64,000 nt of DNA from Rachycentron canadum (Eukaryota > Chordata > Actinopteri > Carangiformes > Rachycentridae), in contig CM076660.1 in the NCBI GenBank assembly GCA_038496675.1, positions 17,228,038 to 17,292,037 of the forward strand, written 5' to 3'. Shown here piece by piece: positions 35,901 through 47,940 of this stretch. How positions within the stretch are numbered: the stretch's first letter is position 1; the number at the start of each line of letters is the position of its first letter. A program made the translations under genes and the position numbers. The notes below the pieces were generated by a model. The model had not been told where the DNA came from. It searched no databases and saw nothing but the letters and a program-made list of their open reading frames with translations.

Positions 35901-38900
35901 AATCTGTCTTTTTTTTTTTTTAAATAAAGGCCCTTTAATTACAGCTTAATTAGTCAAACATTTTTGTTTTCCAGAAGTGTCTTCATTCTTCTTTGTCTTT
36001 GGGTAAAAAAAAAACCAACAGGACTTGCAGTTACTTAGCATTTTAGTGATATTGATCAAGGTTGTGCTCACTTTTTTAAATGCTGTTTTCGATATATTCT
36101 GTTGTTGGACACCAAAACTCAAATGCTGAATAGATTTTATGTTAGAAAATTCTAACATCGCTCTTTGTTGTCTGAGACAAAAGGCAGAGGATTGGTTCTT
36201 GAATTCAAGGGTCTTCTCTGCAATTATAATCCAGGTGAGGAAATCTGCAGGATTCAACCTTCACATCATAACGTTTGCAGGACACAGGTTGCACAACACC
36301 TCGTCCTCCTCTTAATCACCCAGATGTAGCAGACATCCAACCCACTGAGCTCCTCCCAGAGAGGCCCCAGAGACGCACTAGCTAAACCAGCACAAAGCCC
36401 AAAGTAGCTGGAGCCATCCCTTATTCTGTCTCCATGACCACACAAGGGCAAAAATGCCATGTGGGATTTAGTTGCCTATCTTTTCAGTTAGAGGAATAAA
36501 TGGTCCCACAGCAGCCAGCCGTGGAAAAGGAAACCAGAGCTACATTGTCAGTTGCGAGTGAAATACATGCACTTCCCCTGCCTTGTTATCCCACAGATTT
36601 AATCTCTGTGACCTTGCGACCTAGCATGGTTCAACTCTGACATGAGCTGGAAGATAATTATAGCACTGGAGGAGTTCTAAAATGTGAAAAACATGAGCCA
36701 CAAGTTTTTAACCATATCAGCCCACACAGAGTCCGGCAGCTTGTGTCCATGATTCTTCTGGATGTGAACCACTTTGACTTGTATGCCACTCAGGGCTGTC
36801 CCTAAAGACTGACGCCTCCCTGTGGGCTGCTGGGCTCCTGCAGATCTCATGCAAAGGATGGATTGTCAGTGTTTTTATGTACACACAAGAGTGGCAGTGC
36901 GTCTTACATAAACTGACAAATGGGGACCCATCTGCCCCAAGACAGTTGATGATGCACATGCTCCTGCAGGCGTGCTGTCAGTTCTGCCTCTCCCTGTTAT
37001 GAGCACATATTCAAGGTCAACTGAGTCTGGGAGTGTATTTTCTGTCCATGAGCATTGGCCCTGATAAACATTGTTTAGTAAATGCTCAGACTGAATGCTG
37101 CAAAGGCCCTGTGGGTACTTGTGGTCCTTGCAGATCACATGTATATGGAAATATTTCCTGAGCTCAACACACATAGTGGCAGCTTTACACAATTGAGATA
37201 AAATGCTACAAAATGGTCTCCAACACTGGTCTCAGTTCAGTAAAATTCAGACATCCTTTCACCTGTAATTCAGCAGTTGGATACAGAGAATGAGGCTGTG
37301 CCAAATAAAGAATTTCATCCTACTGGGCTTAACTTGCTAGGGGGCAGTGGTGTGCGGTGGCAGTTACATGTAAGGTAGGCAAGCACTAGCTGAGCCAAGA
37401 CATGTCTGTGCATGATGTCTGCAATATCGTGACTGATCTCAGAACAGGAGAAGCTGAGTCAAGGACTCAAGTGCATAGCACACTTTGGCTGCAGCAAGTC
37501 ACCAAAGATCCCAGGATTATCCTCAATGCATGTATGTACAAACCATAAAATTATCTCCTCTCAGTTTGCCAAGATCAGTCTTTGTCAATGGGACCTTTTG
37601 AAAATAAGAGAAAGAGAAGAGAAAGGTGCAGCAACTGGAAGCTAAGCTAGTTTGCAGAGGCAATACTCTCCTGCCACTACAAGTGGGCAGTCAGTTACAT
37701 GATGAATGCAAACAGCCATCAGATCCTTTATGGGACAGAACACTGTTCTGAGATCAGACGTTGCTTCACCTAAGTATTGTACTAATCATTACTAATCTGT
37801 TTAAAGCTTTAACTGGCCAAGCACTGATGGTGCACTACTGTTAGGGGGCCCCAGGACCAGCATGCATATGCTACTTTAATGCCCCATGATTCCAGGTTAT
37901 TGTGTACTCCAGTGCACTTAACCAGTTGCAGTCAATAAAATTTGTAAAAAAGAAAAACACTTGGCATAATTGGACCCCTATGGTCTGGTTGTCCAATTTG
38001 CCCAGTTGCTAACCCTAACCTTGTCAATAATCTGTATTTTAGATGTTTTATTTTTTTATTATTATTGAACAACAAATAAAGTTAGCATTTGACAATATAC
38101 TATACATTGCAGTGCCCCCGTGTATGGTTTTTCAAAAAAAACTACGATCAGTCAAAATCAGGTCATGTTGAGGTTAATGCATGTTCTATTAATTGTACCT
38201 CTCCTCTCTCTGTCTGTGTCACAGGGCCTGGGGGTCATGTGTCAAGGTACAGCCTTAGCTGGCTAGCTCAGAACAGCTATGAAGGAAAGCAGCAGAGCAC
38301 TGTCCAGCCTCGCGTCCTGTGGAACTCAGACATCTATAAAAATGCAAACATACCATCAGCCAAATGGGACAAGTTTATGAGCTGTGATGATGAACTGAAG
38401 ACGTTTCTACAGAACTATCTTCTGTACGGGATCGCTTTTGTAGATGATGTTCCAGCTACAGTGGAGGCCACAGAGGCAGTCACCAAGAGGGTCAGTCTTA
38501 TCAGGTATGAAGTGTTTAATTTGAGCTCTCCAACAAAATGCAACTATTCTTCATTAGCAGTTTGCGTTTGATTGGCATATTCTACAAGGCAGAAGATGTT
38601 CGGCTTTATCCAGTAATCCCTAATTCGCTTTTGTTTTTTGTACTACTCACAAGGGAGACCACATATGGAAGAATGTGGTGCTTTACTTCAGATTTCTCCA
38701 GAGGAGACACTGCCTATAGCCAACTGGCACTTGATCGTCACACTGATACCGCATACCTTCAGGAGCCATGTGGGTAAGTGCAGGATGGTTGGATGGATAT
38801 TGAATGTGAATTGCTGTATCAGTAACATTTGGAGAAAAAAAAAATCTGACAAACTTTTTTTATTCTAGAATTCTGTTTGTTCTTGCAGGATTCAGGTTTT

Positions 38901-39934
38901 CCACTGCCTAAGGCATGAAGGAACTGGAGGAAGGACACTACTTGTGGATGGGTTCTATGCTGCAGAAAAATTACGGCAGCAGTCACCTGAAAACTTTGAG
39001 CTGCTTGCACGTGTGCCCATCAGGCACGAGTATATCGAAAACACTGATAACCACCAAAACCACATGACCGGCATCGGCCCCGTGCTGAACATCTACCCCT
39101 GGAACAATGAACTTTACCTGATCCGGTACGTCTGTGCTTAAATACTATAAAACTATACTTTGTTTAGTTGTGAAATGTCAGATATTGTATTACATGTTCA
39201 GTGTTTGTCTTAAAATTCCATCAGCTTCACTGTTAAAACAAAAAAAATGCCATTACCTCTAATTTCTTTTCCTCCCTTGTCACTGATGGAGTTGTTTATT
39301 GTGCGACAACACGTGGTTAAATGATAATGATTATGATGTAGAGGTTGAATCATTTTAACTTTGAACATTATATGTCTCACCATTTAATTTACTTTCTTTT
39401 ATGATTATTGTGTTTTTAACAGAAATATTATCTAGTTTTAAGATTTTAAAATTCAAAACAACAAAAACCTTTTCTTTTTTTTTTTTAACAGATACAACAA
39501 CTATGACCGATCAGTGATAAACACAATTCCCCATGACACAGTTCAGCGATGGTATGTGGCACATCGAGAGCTGACAACAGAGCTCAGGCGGCCGGAGAAC
39601 GAGCTATGGGTGAAACTGACTCCAGGGAAAGTAAGAAAGTTGCACTTATTGAATATTTGCATTCAGAAACACCTCAACAGGTAAACAATTCTGTCAGACT
39701 CAGATAATACGGTTACAGTTTTAAGGTTATGGAAAATAAAGATAAAGATGTAAGTGTCATGCAGTGTAATCTAAGGATTGTACCCTCTCTTTTCTTAATA
39801 AGGTGATTTTCATTGACAACTGGCGTGTCATGCACGGGAGGGAGTCGTTCACCGGCTTGAGGCAACTCTGTGGATGTTATCTAACCAGAGACGATGTCCT
39901 CAGCACTGCACGCTGCTTTGGTCTGAAAGCCTGA
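32917..39934 (+). CDS. tmlhe: Trimethyllysine dioxygenase, mitochondrial
   Basis: Fe(II)/2-oxoglutarate oxygenase that 3-hydroxylates N6-trimethyllysine, the first step of carnitine synthesis. Coding exons: 32917-33073, 33154-33330, 38225-38504, 38654-38773, 38889-39125, 39492-39630, 39803-39934. Donors and acceptors are GT-AG and phase is continuous, giving 413 aa against 421 in human. The first 40 or so residues are rich in Arg, Ala and Leu with almost no acidic residues, as in a mitochondrial presequence. Residues about 54-111 form the N-terminal gamma-butyrobetaine-hydroxylase-like domain. The oxygenase core runs from about 175 to the end, with iron ligands His234 and Asp236 (RHTD) and His381 (VMHGRE). 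Arg390 is the likely 2-oxoglutarate-binding Arg. An in-frame TTG lies 18 bases upstream of the chosen ATG. Intron 2 is 4.9 kb and hosts transposon debris; the other introns are short. Confidence 0.97.
34745..35930 (+). pseudogene. Tc1/mariner-like transposase pseudogene in tmlhe intron 2
   Basis: Fragments in Tc1 order can be read in shifting frames. Near 34,940-35,075 are KTSLTEL, an AREHEEK-like stretch and SDETKINLSGAD, which carries the Tc1 DETK signature including a catalytic Asp. Near 35,540-35,600 is MWNCMGAEGIGQMTYID (Tc1 WGCM...G). Near 35,666-35,695 is FHQDSDPEHT (Tc1 FQQDNDPKHT with the second catalytic Asp). Stops and frameshifts make it nonfunctional, and the expected WPPQSPDLNPIE block is only vaguely recognisable. 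The two halves are separated by about 450 bases of a different repeat. Terminal inverted repeats were not located, so the outer limits are approximate. Confidence 0.75.
35085..35530. repeat. Interspersed fish repeat inserted in the Tc1-like element
   Basis: This stretch interrupts the transposase reading order. It contains text familiar from many spiny-rayed fish genomes: TTCCCATAGACCTCTATACA, then GTGGAGTCGGCCCTGATGG and GACAGGTTTAAGGC. A T run of about 20 lies at 35,161-35,180. Boundaries are estimated from where the Tc1 frames stop and resume. The family name is not known to me. Confidence 0.55.
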
Positions 39935-40128
39935 TCCTGCACATGAAGCCTGCAACACGCCTTACTGGTTTTAGTATAATGAAGGTTTACTTAAATTTGC
40001 ACTGAAGCCTTTTAGAATCTGAACAATCATCCTCTGTTTTTTATAATTAATGTTTGTTAATTTTCTAATATGTTAGAGTTTTATCTATAATTAGAAAGTA
40101 TGAATGTCTCCTGAATTATACTTGAAGC

Positions 40129-40134
40129 AATAAA
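40129..40134 (+). terminator. tmlhe polyadenylation signal
   Basis: AATAAA about 195 bases after the tmlhe stop codon, the first canonical hexamer downstream, giving a short 3' untranslated region ending near 40,150. Confidence 0.7.
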
Positions 40135-40339
40135 ATGAATATATCTTTAAATGGCTTGCCATTGCTGAGCTCATACGATCATGTGGTTGGATCACATGAA
40201 ATGATGTAATGGATAAGTGCACAAAATACGTAAAAGCCAAGAATGCATTTAATACACTTTATTGATTAGCAGGCAGGAATAGTTCATATGTGTCTAATTA
40301 TGTATTATGAGGAGGATCACATTGTTAGAAATAAGAGTG

Positions 40340-40660
40340 ACTGAGCTCAGGGGGGCTGTACTCACAGGGACAGCAGTGCTTTGAGCCAACAGCAAGCTAA
40401 CAATGCTCCATATATACCATGTTAAGTTTAGGGTGTCAGCATGCAAACATTTGCTAATTAGCACTAATGTGCAGCTGAGGATGAGAATATCATTGATTTT
40501 TGATTTTGACTTGATGGCACTAGATGAAAATGTATGGGGTCAGCACAGCTGCAGTTCATCTTGAAGGAGAACTGAATGTCCCTATAAACTTTCACCATCA
40601 CTTATGCAGTAGTCGTTAAGATTTTTCAGTCAGGATCAAAGAGGTGGAACAGACTGGTAA
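40340..40660. repeat. Copy A of a percomorph-type interspersed repeat
   Basis: Contains the recognisable order: a GGCTGTACT... stretch, GTGCTTTGAGC, GCTAAC-type units, TTTGCTAATTAGCAC, a GATGGCACTAGATGAAAA unit and a degenerate TTCAGTCAGGATCAAAGAGG end. The same order recurs at 47.95-48.48 kb and, in reverse, on either side of the 54-56 kb element. Confidence 0.6.
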
Positions 40661-42060
40661 TGCCAATGAAAAGAAAGAGTAACATAATTGTTTTATGACA
40701 AAGCTGTATGAAAAGTCCAAGAGTGCGAGTGACTCTGATTACTGATAAATACCCGCCTGTAGATATGATATAGATAAGACCATGTAATTGGCAGACTGAA
40801 GATTCACTTACGATTGTGAAACCGGCCTGCAGTGGAACAAAGGAGCCACTTAGTTTAGATGTAGATGGAATTACTTTTAGAAATGTAACATCTATTTACA
40901 TATTCACTTGAACCTTTTTAGTTTCCACATCATTAAAGAAAACCATCACCGAAGCCAGCTATGTTCATCACTATAAAGATAAAATGCTGAAAGTGCTCTC
41001 AGATTGTGGACTACACTGATTCAGAGTTAGGGTGATGGCGTGTTTGTTCCACTGCGTGTGAAACTTTCTTCAAACTCCATCCCCAACAATCTGTTTTTAT
41101 CTACGACAGGTGTAATATAATATGGCCTTGTTTACACAAAAGCAGACTCTGGGTAAATTAGGTTGGCAACAGCTACTCTCAGCTGAGATGGAACCTGTGT
41201 AGAGTGGTGTAAGTAAACTCAACATTTGGCTCCATAAAGATGTCAAGCAGCATTTAAAGGAAACATATTGAAGGCCTTTCTGCTGCCTTTACACTTGCCA
41301 AATGACCATAAATTGGTCGATACAATCTTAGCATTGGCAGAGAGTAGCCAGGCTGATTTGTATTAAATTTATGGGTTTGGTTGTGCCAAAGAAAGCTGTT
41401 TATCATTTGTTTTTACTAAGGGGAAATAAACAAGGTTGGCATTGCTCTGTAGCCCAGAATATCCATAATTTACCCCCAGCTGTTAATATACTTTGTGATC
41501 AAACCAATGATCTAGTGATTTTGGCTTTTACTTCCTGGAATAAAATGGGTCAAGTTGTCACCACTGCAAATTATTGTCATCTGTGTGACTGAGTTACAGC
41601 GTGAGGCTCCAGTGTAAGTATGCTGCCACCTAGATGATACTTGGTATTGTCAATTATGATCGCATTGAAAGTGTTACACGACACAGTGACTCACACTATT
41701 TCATTTAATCAGGATCTGAGAATGTTAATATAAATAACACACTTCTTCCACAGTTGCTTGTCAATTTGTCTCACAATCAATTGAGAGACTGAGACCAAAT
41801 AATGTGTTAATATTTCAAGTAAAAGTAATCATAATTTTTTTTTTAATGCTATGATTAACTTGTGACAGTGATTGATTGCAGGATGCAGACTCCGCCCTCA
41901 TCATATCTGCATTGTGTGTTAACAAAACGTCTTTATTCATGAAATAAATTCAAATATTGGCTGCGATCTAACAGCCTCTATCTGAAAATAAGTGAGTCCA
42001 CACACATTGATTGTCACACTATGAAAATGGCAAAACAAACAAGTAAGAGTCCAAATGACA
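40661..42060. other. Intergenic DNA between convergent tmlhe and vsig1
   Basis: No exon recognised. AT-rich sequence between the two 3' ends. TTTATT at 41,932-41,937 and 42,080-42,085 are AATAAA on the minus strand and could end the vsig1 transcript. Confidence 0.5.
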
Positions 42061-42079
42061 TGTAAAAATGTTTTGTTTT

Positions 42080-42085
42080 TTTATT
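42080..42085 (-). terminator. Candidate vsig1 polyadenylation signal
   Basis: AATAAA on the minus strand about 190 bases past the vsig1 stop codon. A second candidate is at 41,932-41,937. Confidence 0.5.
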
Positions 42086-42273
42086 GCGGTCTACACCATT
42101 TTAGAAAAAGATCTGCATCTGCAATCCAGCAAAGGACTGAGGGACAAACAAACAAACAACAAAAAAAGCTGTAAAAAGACATAGTGAATCAATCTGTGAA
42201 TGTTAGAGACTGGATCCTGTTGTTCAGATTAGTGATGTTGCTCCAGTTGTTTTCAACAGGCCTTTTTTTAGGC

Positions 42274-42385
42274 TCATGGCTCATCTCCTTCAGCTTGGGG
42301 GTGGCTGGCTGTTGTTGCCACGGGAACGCTCTCTGTGGCTCCCTGGGCCTGGGGAGAGCTCCTCCTAGTGGACACAGAGAGAGAG

Positions 42386-42432
<47 letters not shown>

Positions 42433-45400
42433 TGATGGTTCACCCTTCAAACACAAATCACATGATGAAATTCAACATCAAGTAGCTGAGCTCTCACCTC
42501 ATCTCGTTGGCCTCTACTTTCACTGCTTTGTATTTGTGCCTCTTCATGGTGTGAGCGATGAACCACACGACCAGGATGATTAGGACACACCCGAGCAAAG
42601 CACCGATCACTGCGCCAGCAATCACTCCGTTTCCCTCCTCTGTGCAACATGCACAAATATACAGGTTTTATACCCATGGGTGAAGGTATCTTTTTTTTTG
42701 TATTTTAGTGAATTTAGTATGGGATAGATATTCCCACACAAAAAATGTAATCATACCAGGACTCAGATCAACAGTGCAAGTTGAAAAGCCGATCACATTT
42801 GTAGCATTGCACTGGTACTCCCCAAACTCAAACTGGGATATGTTTTTGAATTCCAATATCCCAGTTGTGGTTGCTGATGAAACAAGACCAAATATGTTTA
42901 GAAATGGATGAAGGTGCTAATATTTACTAGTACTTCACAAACACACTCATACGGTACTCACTTCTTCCCATTACAGGCCTCCTGGTCTTAGTCTGGTCCA
43001 GTCTGATCCAGGTGTATGTAGGTTTTGGGCTTCCATGCTCACTGTGGCAGGTCAGAGTGACCAGGTGACCCGATTCAACATCACCGTGGATGGCGCAGTA
43101 AGGGGAGGAAGGCCTCTCTGATAGACCATAAGGAAGAGCCCAGCATTTATTGGGTGACTTTATATTTAGTCTTCTGAATCTACTTGACATTATTATGACT
43201 CACATGTTCACTCAGCAGAAATCAATGACATTTTTCATACTACTTCAGCTTCGGACTGAATTGATAAGCTTTCCTGAGAGGTTTGGTAATAGAATTGGTG
43301 TCTCACTGCTGCAGCACTAAGTCTGATGAAAGTTGCTGTACAACTATGAGTCCAGCTATAAAATATGAATAGTCATCAGCTTTATATTTATGCTGTTTTC
43401 TATATATCTTGGTCCATGACAATATGTGATGAGCCTTCTTTAAATGAACTGTCTATCATAGTTAAAGACTGTGGTGGGGTAAGTAATCCTTTGCTTAAAC
43501 GTGTTTATATGTGTGTGTGTATATGCTTCAGTGTGTAAGCAGGAACTTACTGTTACCGGTGGAGACTGAGCAAGTTTTAATTACTTTATATATAGTTAGG
43601 TAGCTTGGGTTCAAATTTGAATCCATCAAACAGTTTCTGCAGTGTGATTGGTCATAGACTGCAGTAGTTGCTTTTGCCATCTTTATTTCTGTTTATTTGC
43701 TCAGTGTCTATATCACAGCAGTTCTTGTAGACAGCACCCGCATTTTGTGCTCTTGGATGCACCAGTAATTACAACTGAAGAAGTTTGCTATAATGAAAGA
43801 TATGTCATTAGGCACTGAGGTAATCATGATATTTTTGTAAGTCATAGCAAACTAAAATAGCCCATATAGGTAATGTAATAAAGGTAGTTTGCTGATTTGA
43901 GTTTGTGGAAGTAGAAAACGCTTCTCTTATTGTTAAACAAACTAGATGCGACATGTTTCTCCATTAGTCATGATGAGGAAGTGCGTTAGGTGTGGCCTCT
44001 CTGGACTTGTGGTGAGACTGAATCCTTACTATATATTTCTTGGTGTCTGCCCTGTGATCATCAGGCTCTAAGTATGATTGTACAGTTATTGTACAAGATC
44101 GTTTAAATTCGAAACATGGAACATACAGCACACTGCTTACTCTACTACTTATTTGTGATCTATGACAGACTGCACTCTCCTGTTTAAATATTATGATAAT
44201 CCTATGTAACAGTTAGTAAGAATGATCATCTTTGATTGAGGGACTATCAGCATGAGAGCTGAGCCATAGAGAGCCATACTCATACATATTCATACAGCTC
44301 CTCAGTCTGCATCACAGTCAGTCAAACTGGTCTGCAAACGTTTTCAAGACCCATCTTATGAAATACAAGACGTGTGGTTAGCATGCAGCAGTTGCTGATA
44401 TATAATCTGTATGCAGTGCAAGGATGCAGTCAAAGTCCTACTCTAATTTCCAACACTGACAATGAGGAGCCTGCTACAGTAACCATGGAAACTAGTGAGG
44501 ATACTGAGGCCTGCGAGGTTGTCCTGGTAACTCGGTGAATGAGAGGATTCAAACTGTATGTAATTCCCGAAGCACACAATTCAGGGTCGACGTTTTAATA
44601 AATTTGTTTGTTAATGTTACTGATAATAGACACAGTCATCTCAGCACTTCACGCATTATTGAATATAAAGTATTCTTCCTCAATTAAATTTTCACTGTTG
44701 TAATGCAGACTGCAATTTCGTGGGAAAAAATACTTGACAAAGAGCAGCTTGAGATAAACGAGTAAGCCACATACTGTAGGATAACAATTTAAATGTACAA
44801 CCTGAAATCAAAAAATAAAACTTAAGTGTGAGTTATTTTTGATGTAAGAGACCAGTAACCACAAAGAGGCTGACAATGTGTTGCAGTTAACCCTCTCAGA
44901 TAGCCACACCCTTCCTAGCAAGAGAAAAATGTCCGGGTTCAAATCACCAGCAGCTCATGTTGTCGGACTACACCCAGATCTTTAAAGCAGCACGTTGACA
45001 CAGAAAGCCTACTTCTGTTTCTAGAACACAAATATTCAACTGATACAACTGAAAGGTGTGGTCAAGCACTTCTCACTACATGAAAGAGGGTCAAAGTTCA
45101 ACTAACTTACCAAGAACATTCACGATAATGTTGACCTGAGACTGCCCCTCCACATCGGGAAAGTTGTGAACCTCACAACTGTAGACTCCAGCATCTGATG
45201 GTTGCATGTTTCTTATTATTATTGATGCATTTCTGGTCGTGCCTGGAGAAGAGGGAGGCTGGATCCTGTCCTCGTAAGGTTCCTGAATGACATCCTTTCC
45301 AGACTGGTAGTAATACACCTGGAACAAAATGGCAACCAATCAGAATATCTGGCACACTACAAATGATTTCCTACGCTGTTAATTTAACAGTTTGTTTCAG

Positions 45401-46320
45401 AGGTCAGAGAAAACCTCAGTCCTCCAATCAACATAGTAAAGTCACACTGATGTACAGATACAGATTTAGAGCTCAGTGATTTTACTCTTTACTATTCTAC
45501 TTCTGCAATAGCATTTTCTTTTAATTGCATAAGTCAGTTAGTTCACTTAGCATTCTTGTTCCCAGAGTTGAGATGTGTTACCAGAAAAATGTAGCAATAT
45601 GTGTATTTTTGGCAAATTTATGTCAAATTTTTTTCAGTGTGTAAGTTGACTGTGTCAGAAAGTAAGTCACTGGCCATATTGTTAAACAAATTCAAGACCA
45701 GCCCTTATCTGATTTCTCAGCCATAGGCTTTGTGATCTTATCGAGGCATGTCTCCTGATTCTAAGTGAAAAACAGGGCACGCACACAAGTGTGTGTGTTA
45801 TTAGGGAATGTTAAAGCAGTGTAATTCATCTGACTTTTCGAGTAACTAAACTTTTAACTCACATTTGGGTATCAAGCAGTAAATTTCTGTATGTCTAAAT
45901 TTGAGGTGAACACAAAATGTCCTATGTGTCTATGTCACACAAAACCTCGTTCAATCATTAAAGAAACACTGACCTACTGGACTAGAAGAAAAGTTGCTGT
46001 GTGAGTGTGTATCTACCTGCTGTGGCGTTGAGGAGGAGGACGATGAAACGAAATCCCACTGAATGGTGAGGCCGTTGGTCTCTTCAGTAGTCACAAACAT
46101 ACACTGGAGGTGGACACTTCCACCCTTTGTAACGTTGACATATTTATGTGGTGTCGTGACTGTGATCAGTTCAACACATCCTATGAAACAACAAGTTCAT
46201 CAAGTTAAATCCAAAACCAAACTCTTTCTTCACGAAAAACACCATAATTCAAGAGGAAGAAGCAGAAAAGTAGTTACCTATTATGCTTGTAAGCACCAAG
46301 AAGTGGAGAATGGAGCACAT
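42274..46320 (-). CDS. vsig1: V-set and immunoglobulin domain-containing protein 1-like membrane protein
   Basis: Single-pass adhesion-type receptor of the CTX/JAM-like immunoglobulin family. Coding exons, minus strand: 46320-46278, 46180-46017, 45318-45111, 43117-42962, 42873-42757, 42639-42498, 42364-42274. All are GT-AG with continuous phase, giving 306 aa. Residues 1-15 are a short hydrophobic signal peptide. The Ig V domain covers about 17-137 with the Cys41-Cys117 pair (SDAGVYSCEV). The C2 domain covers about 139-227 with Cys162-Cys212, plus Cys146-Cys223, the extra disulfide typical of this family. Likely N-glycosylation sites are NVT, NAS and NAT. The membrane segment is about 235-258 (GVIAGAVIGALLG...). 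The cytoplasmic tail is only about 48 residues, against a far longer Glu/Pro-rich tail in mammalian VSIG1. Motifs such as NASIIIRNMQPSDAG and TTGILEFKN fit VSIG1 best; another CTX-family member is possible. Confidence 0.82.
42376..42430. repeat. (GA)n/(TC)n microsatellite next to the last vsig1 splice acceptor
   Basis: About 27 AG units with one GC interruption near 42,387. On the vsig1 transcript strand it is (CT)n, ending 11 bases before the exon 7 acceptor at 42,365, where it occupies the position of the polypyrimidine tract. Confidence 0.95.
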
Positions 46321-46429
46321 CTTCTCAAAATGTCAGACTACACTCGCAGAGCTTCTTATTAACTGAACTTTGTGCAGGTTCCGCTGCTGACTCTTGCATG
46401 CAGCACAGGAGGGGAGGATAAAAAACGTT

Positions 46430-47940
46430 ATAGTATCAAGGTTACAGTATGCTTGGTAATGGATTGGCCGATACTGTGCATGTTGATAACACAATGTTTG
46501 CATATCCATGTTTGCCAGACTGGGTGTGTGTACACTGTTGTTTTTCAAAAACAGCAGTGTGAGATTTAGCCGTTAATAATTTTGGGTGGGAGCAGATGAA
46601 AACGAGAACTGATGAAATAAACTCACCTATTCATTCATTTATATATATGAACAATTGAAAAGAGTTAAAACAATAAATAAAGTTTACATTTTAAGCAATT
46701 GATGTTACAGTCTGTACAGCCTTGTGTGTGTTTGAGTTTGCTGACTTTCTATGGCAGGTTAGGACCACAGGGTGTTGTGACACTGATGGTTAATTCATTT
46801 TTCAGTACTTTGGCAGTAGTTTCACTACAGCTCATCACTCCATCCTCTGTTGTCTTGTAAGTCATTCTGGGTCAAGGCATCTGGCAAAGAAATGAATGTA
46901 ATTTAATCTCCACCTAGACTTTATCGCTCGCCACTAGGAAGTGTAAGCCAAAGCAATGCAACATGCTGCTTATCACCATGGAGTTCACTCCCTGGTGTTG
47001 CGTACTTAATAAAGGCAGTTTCACCTTTGTCGTTTTCCTTCCAACAGCAGAGAGCACAATGCTGACGAAGAGAGACAGTGAATCACACATGATTAATTAT
47101 CTATAATTACCAGAAGCTGACATAAGTGATTAACAATGTGAAAAATGTTGATCAGGGGTGACTGGAGGGGTGAGGGAGGAAGGCGGTGGGTAATGTGGGG
47201 AGTGGAGGGAGGCCTGTAGAGCTCATTATCCAGAAGACACTTACGTGACAGGTGAGGAAGTGAGGAGATCTCAATGTCTTAAGACTTCGTCTGAACAAAA
47301 CAACATGTGTTGGCAGCTGTGGACAGAACTGTACAGCGAAACAACAAAGAGGCAGACTTTAAATAAATGCATGACTCAGGACCAAGTGATCAAGTGATGA
47401 AGGTGCCAGTGCAAGGAAATAAGTGATAAGAAGGGAAATGCAGTTTGTTGTATTTCCATGAAGTGAAGTGGGAAAACCAAAGAGAATGAATAAAATCATG
47501 AATAATGCAAACATTTAGTCACATTTTGGAACTGAGAATGATTTATCCTGACATTTATCCTTTATTTTGTTGTTCATCTGATCGAGAATAAGTAAATATG
47601 CTCCACTGTTACATGGCTCCCTTTCTATTTTCTGATTTTTGATCTTGAAATTATCATTATATTGATAGATATCTATTTCAGTATCATATTCCAAAAATTT
47701 ATGAAGAATAAAACACTGAAACGCATGATTGCATTTCATTCTGTTTGCCAGCAAACTCTTTCTAAATGACTTTGATTTCAGCCAATGTCATTCTGTGCAT
47801 TTCCTGTTCATGTGCTACTTTTTGCCATCTCAAAATAGCAGTGAATGGGGACATGTTCTGCCAAAACAATGTGAACAAAGCCACATGTACGAAAGTGGAA
47901 CATGGTTTGTCGGACTTTACATATGTTAAGACTACATCCA
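46430..47940. other. Intergenic DNA upstream of vsig1
   Basis: No coding exon recognised. Open frames are short and unrelated. The first 100-150 bases 5' of the vsig1 start (46,321-46,430) presumably hold its promoter. A weak TATA-like TTTTTTATCC on the minus strand is near 46,417-46,427. Confidence 0.4.

Noticed and set aside
42189..42583. Arg/Glu- and Ser/Leu-repeat frames over the GA tract
   Set aside because: These are translations of the dinucleotide repeat. Only the vsig1 exon 7 frame ending at 42,274 is supported.
44920..44965. GGTTCAAATC, resembling a tRNA or SINE B box
   Set aside because: No matching A box or cloverleaf could be built around it; the same holds for the GGGTTCAAATTTG at about 43,610.
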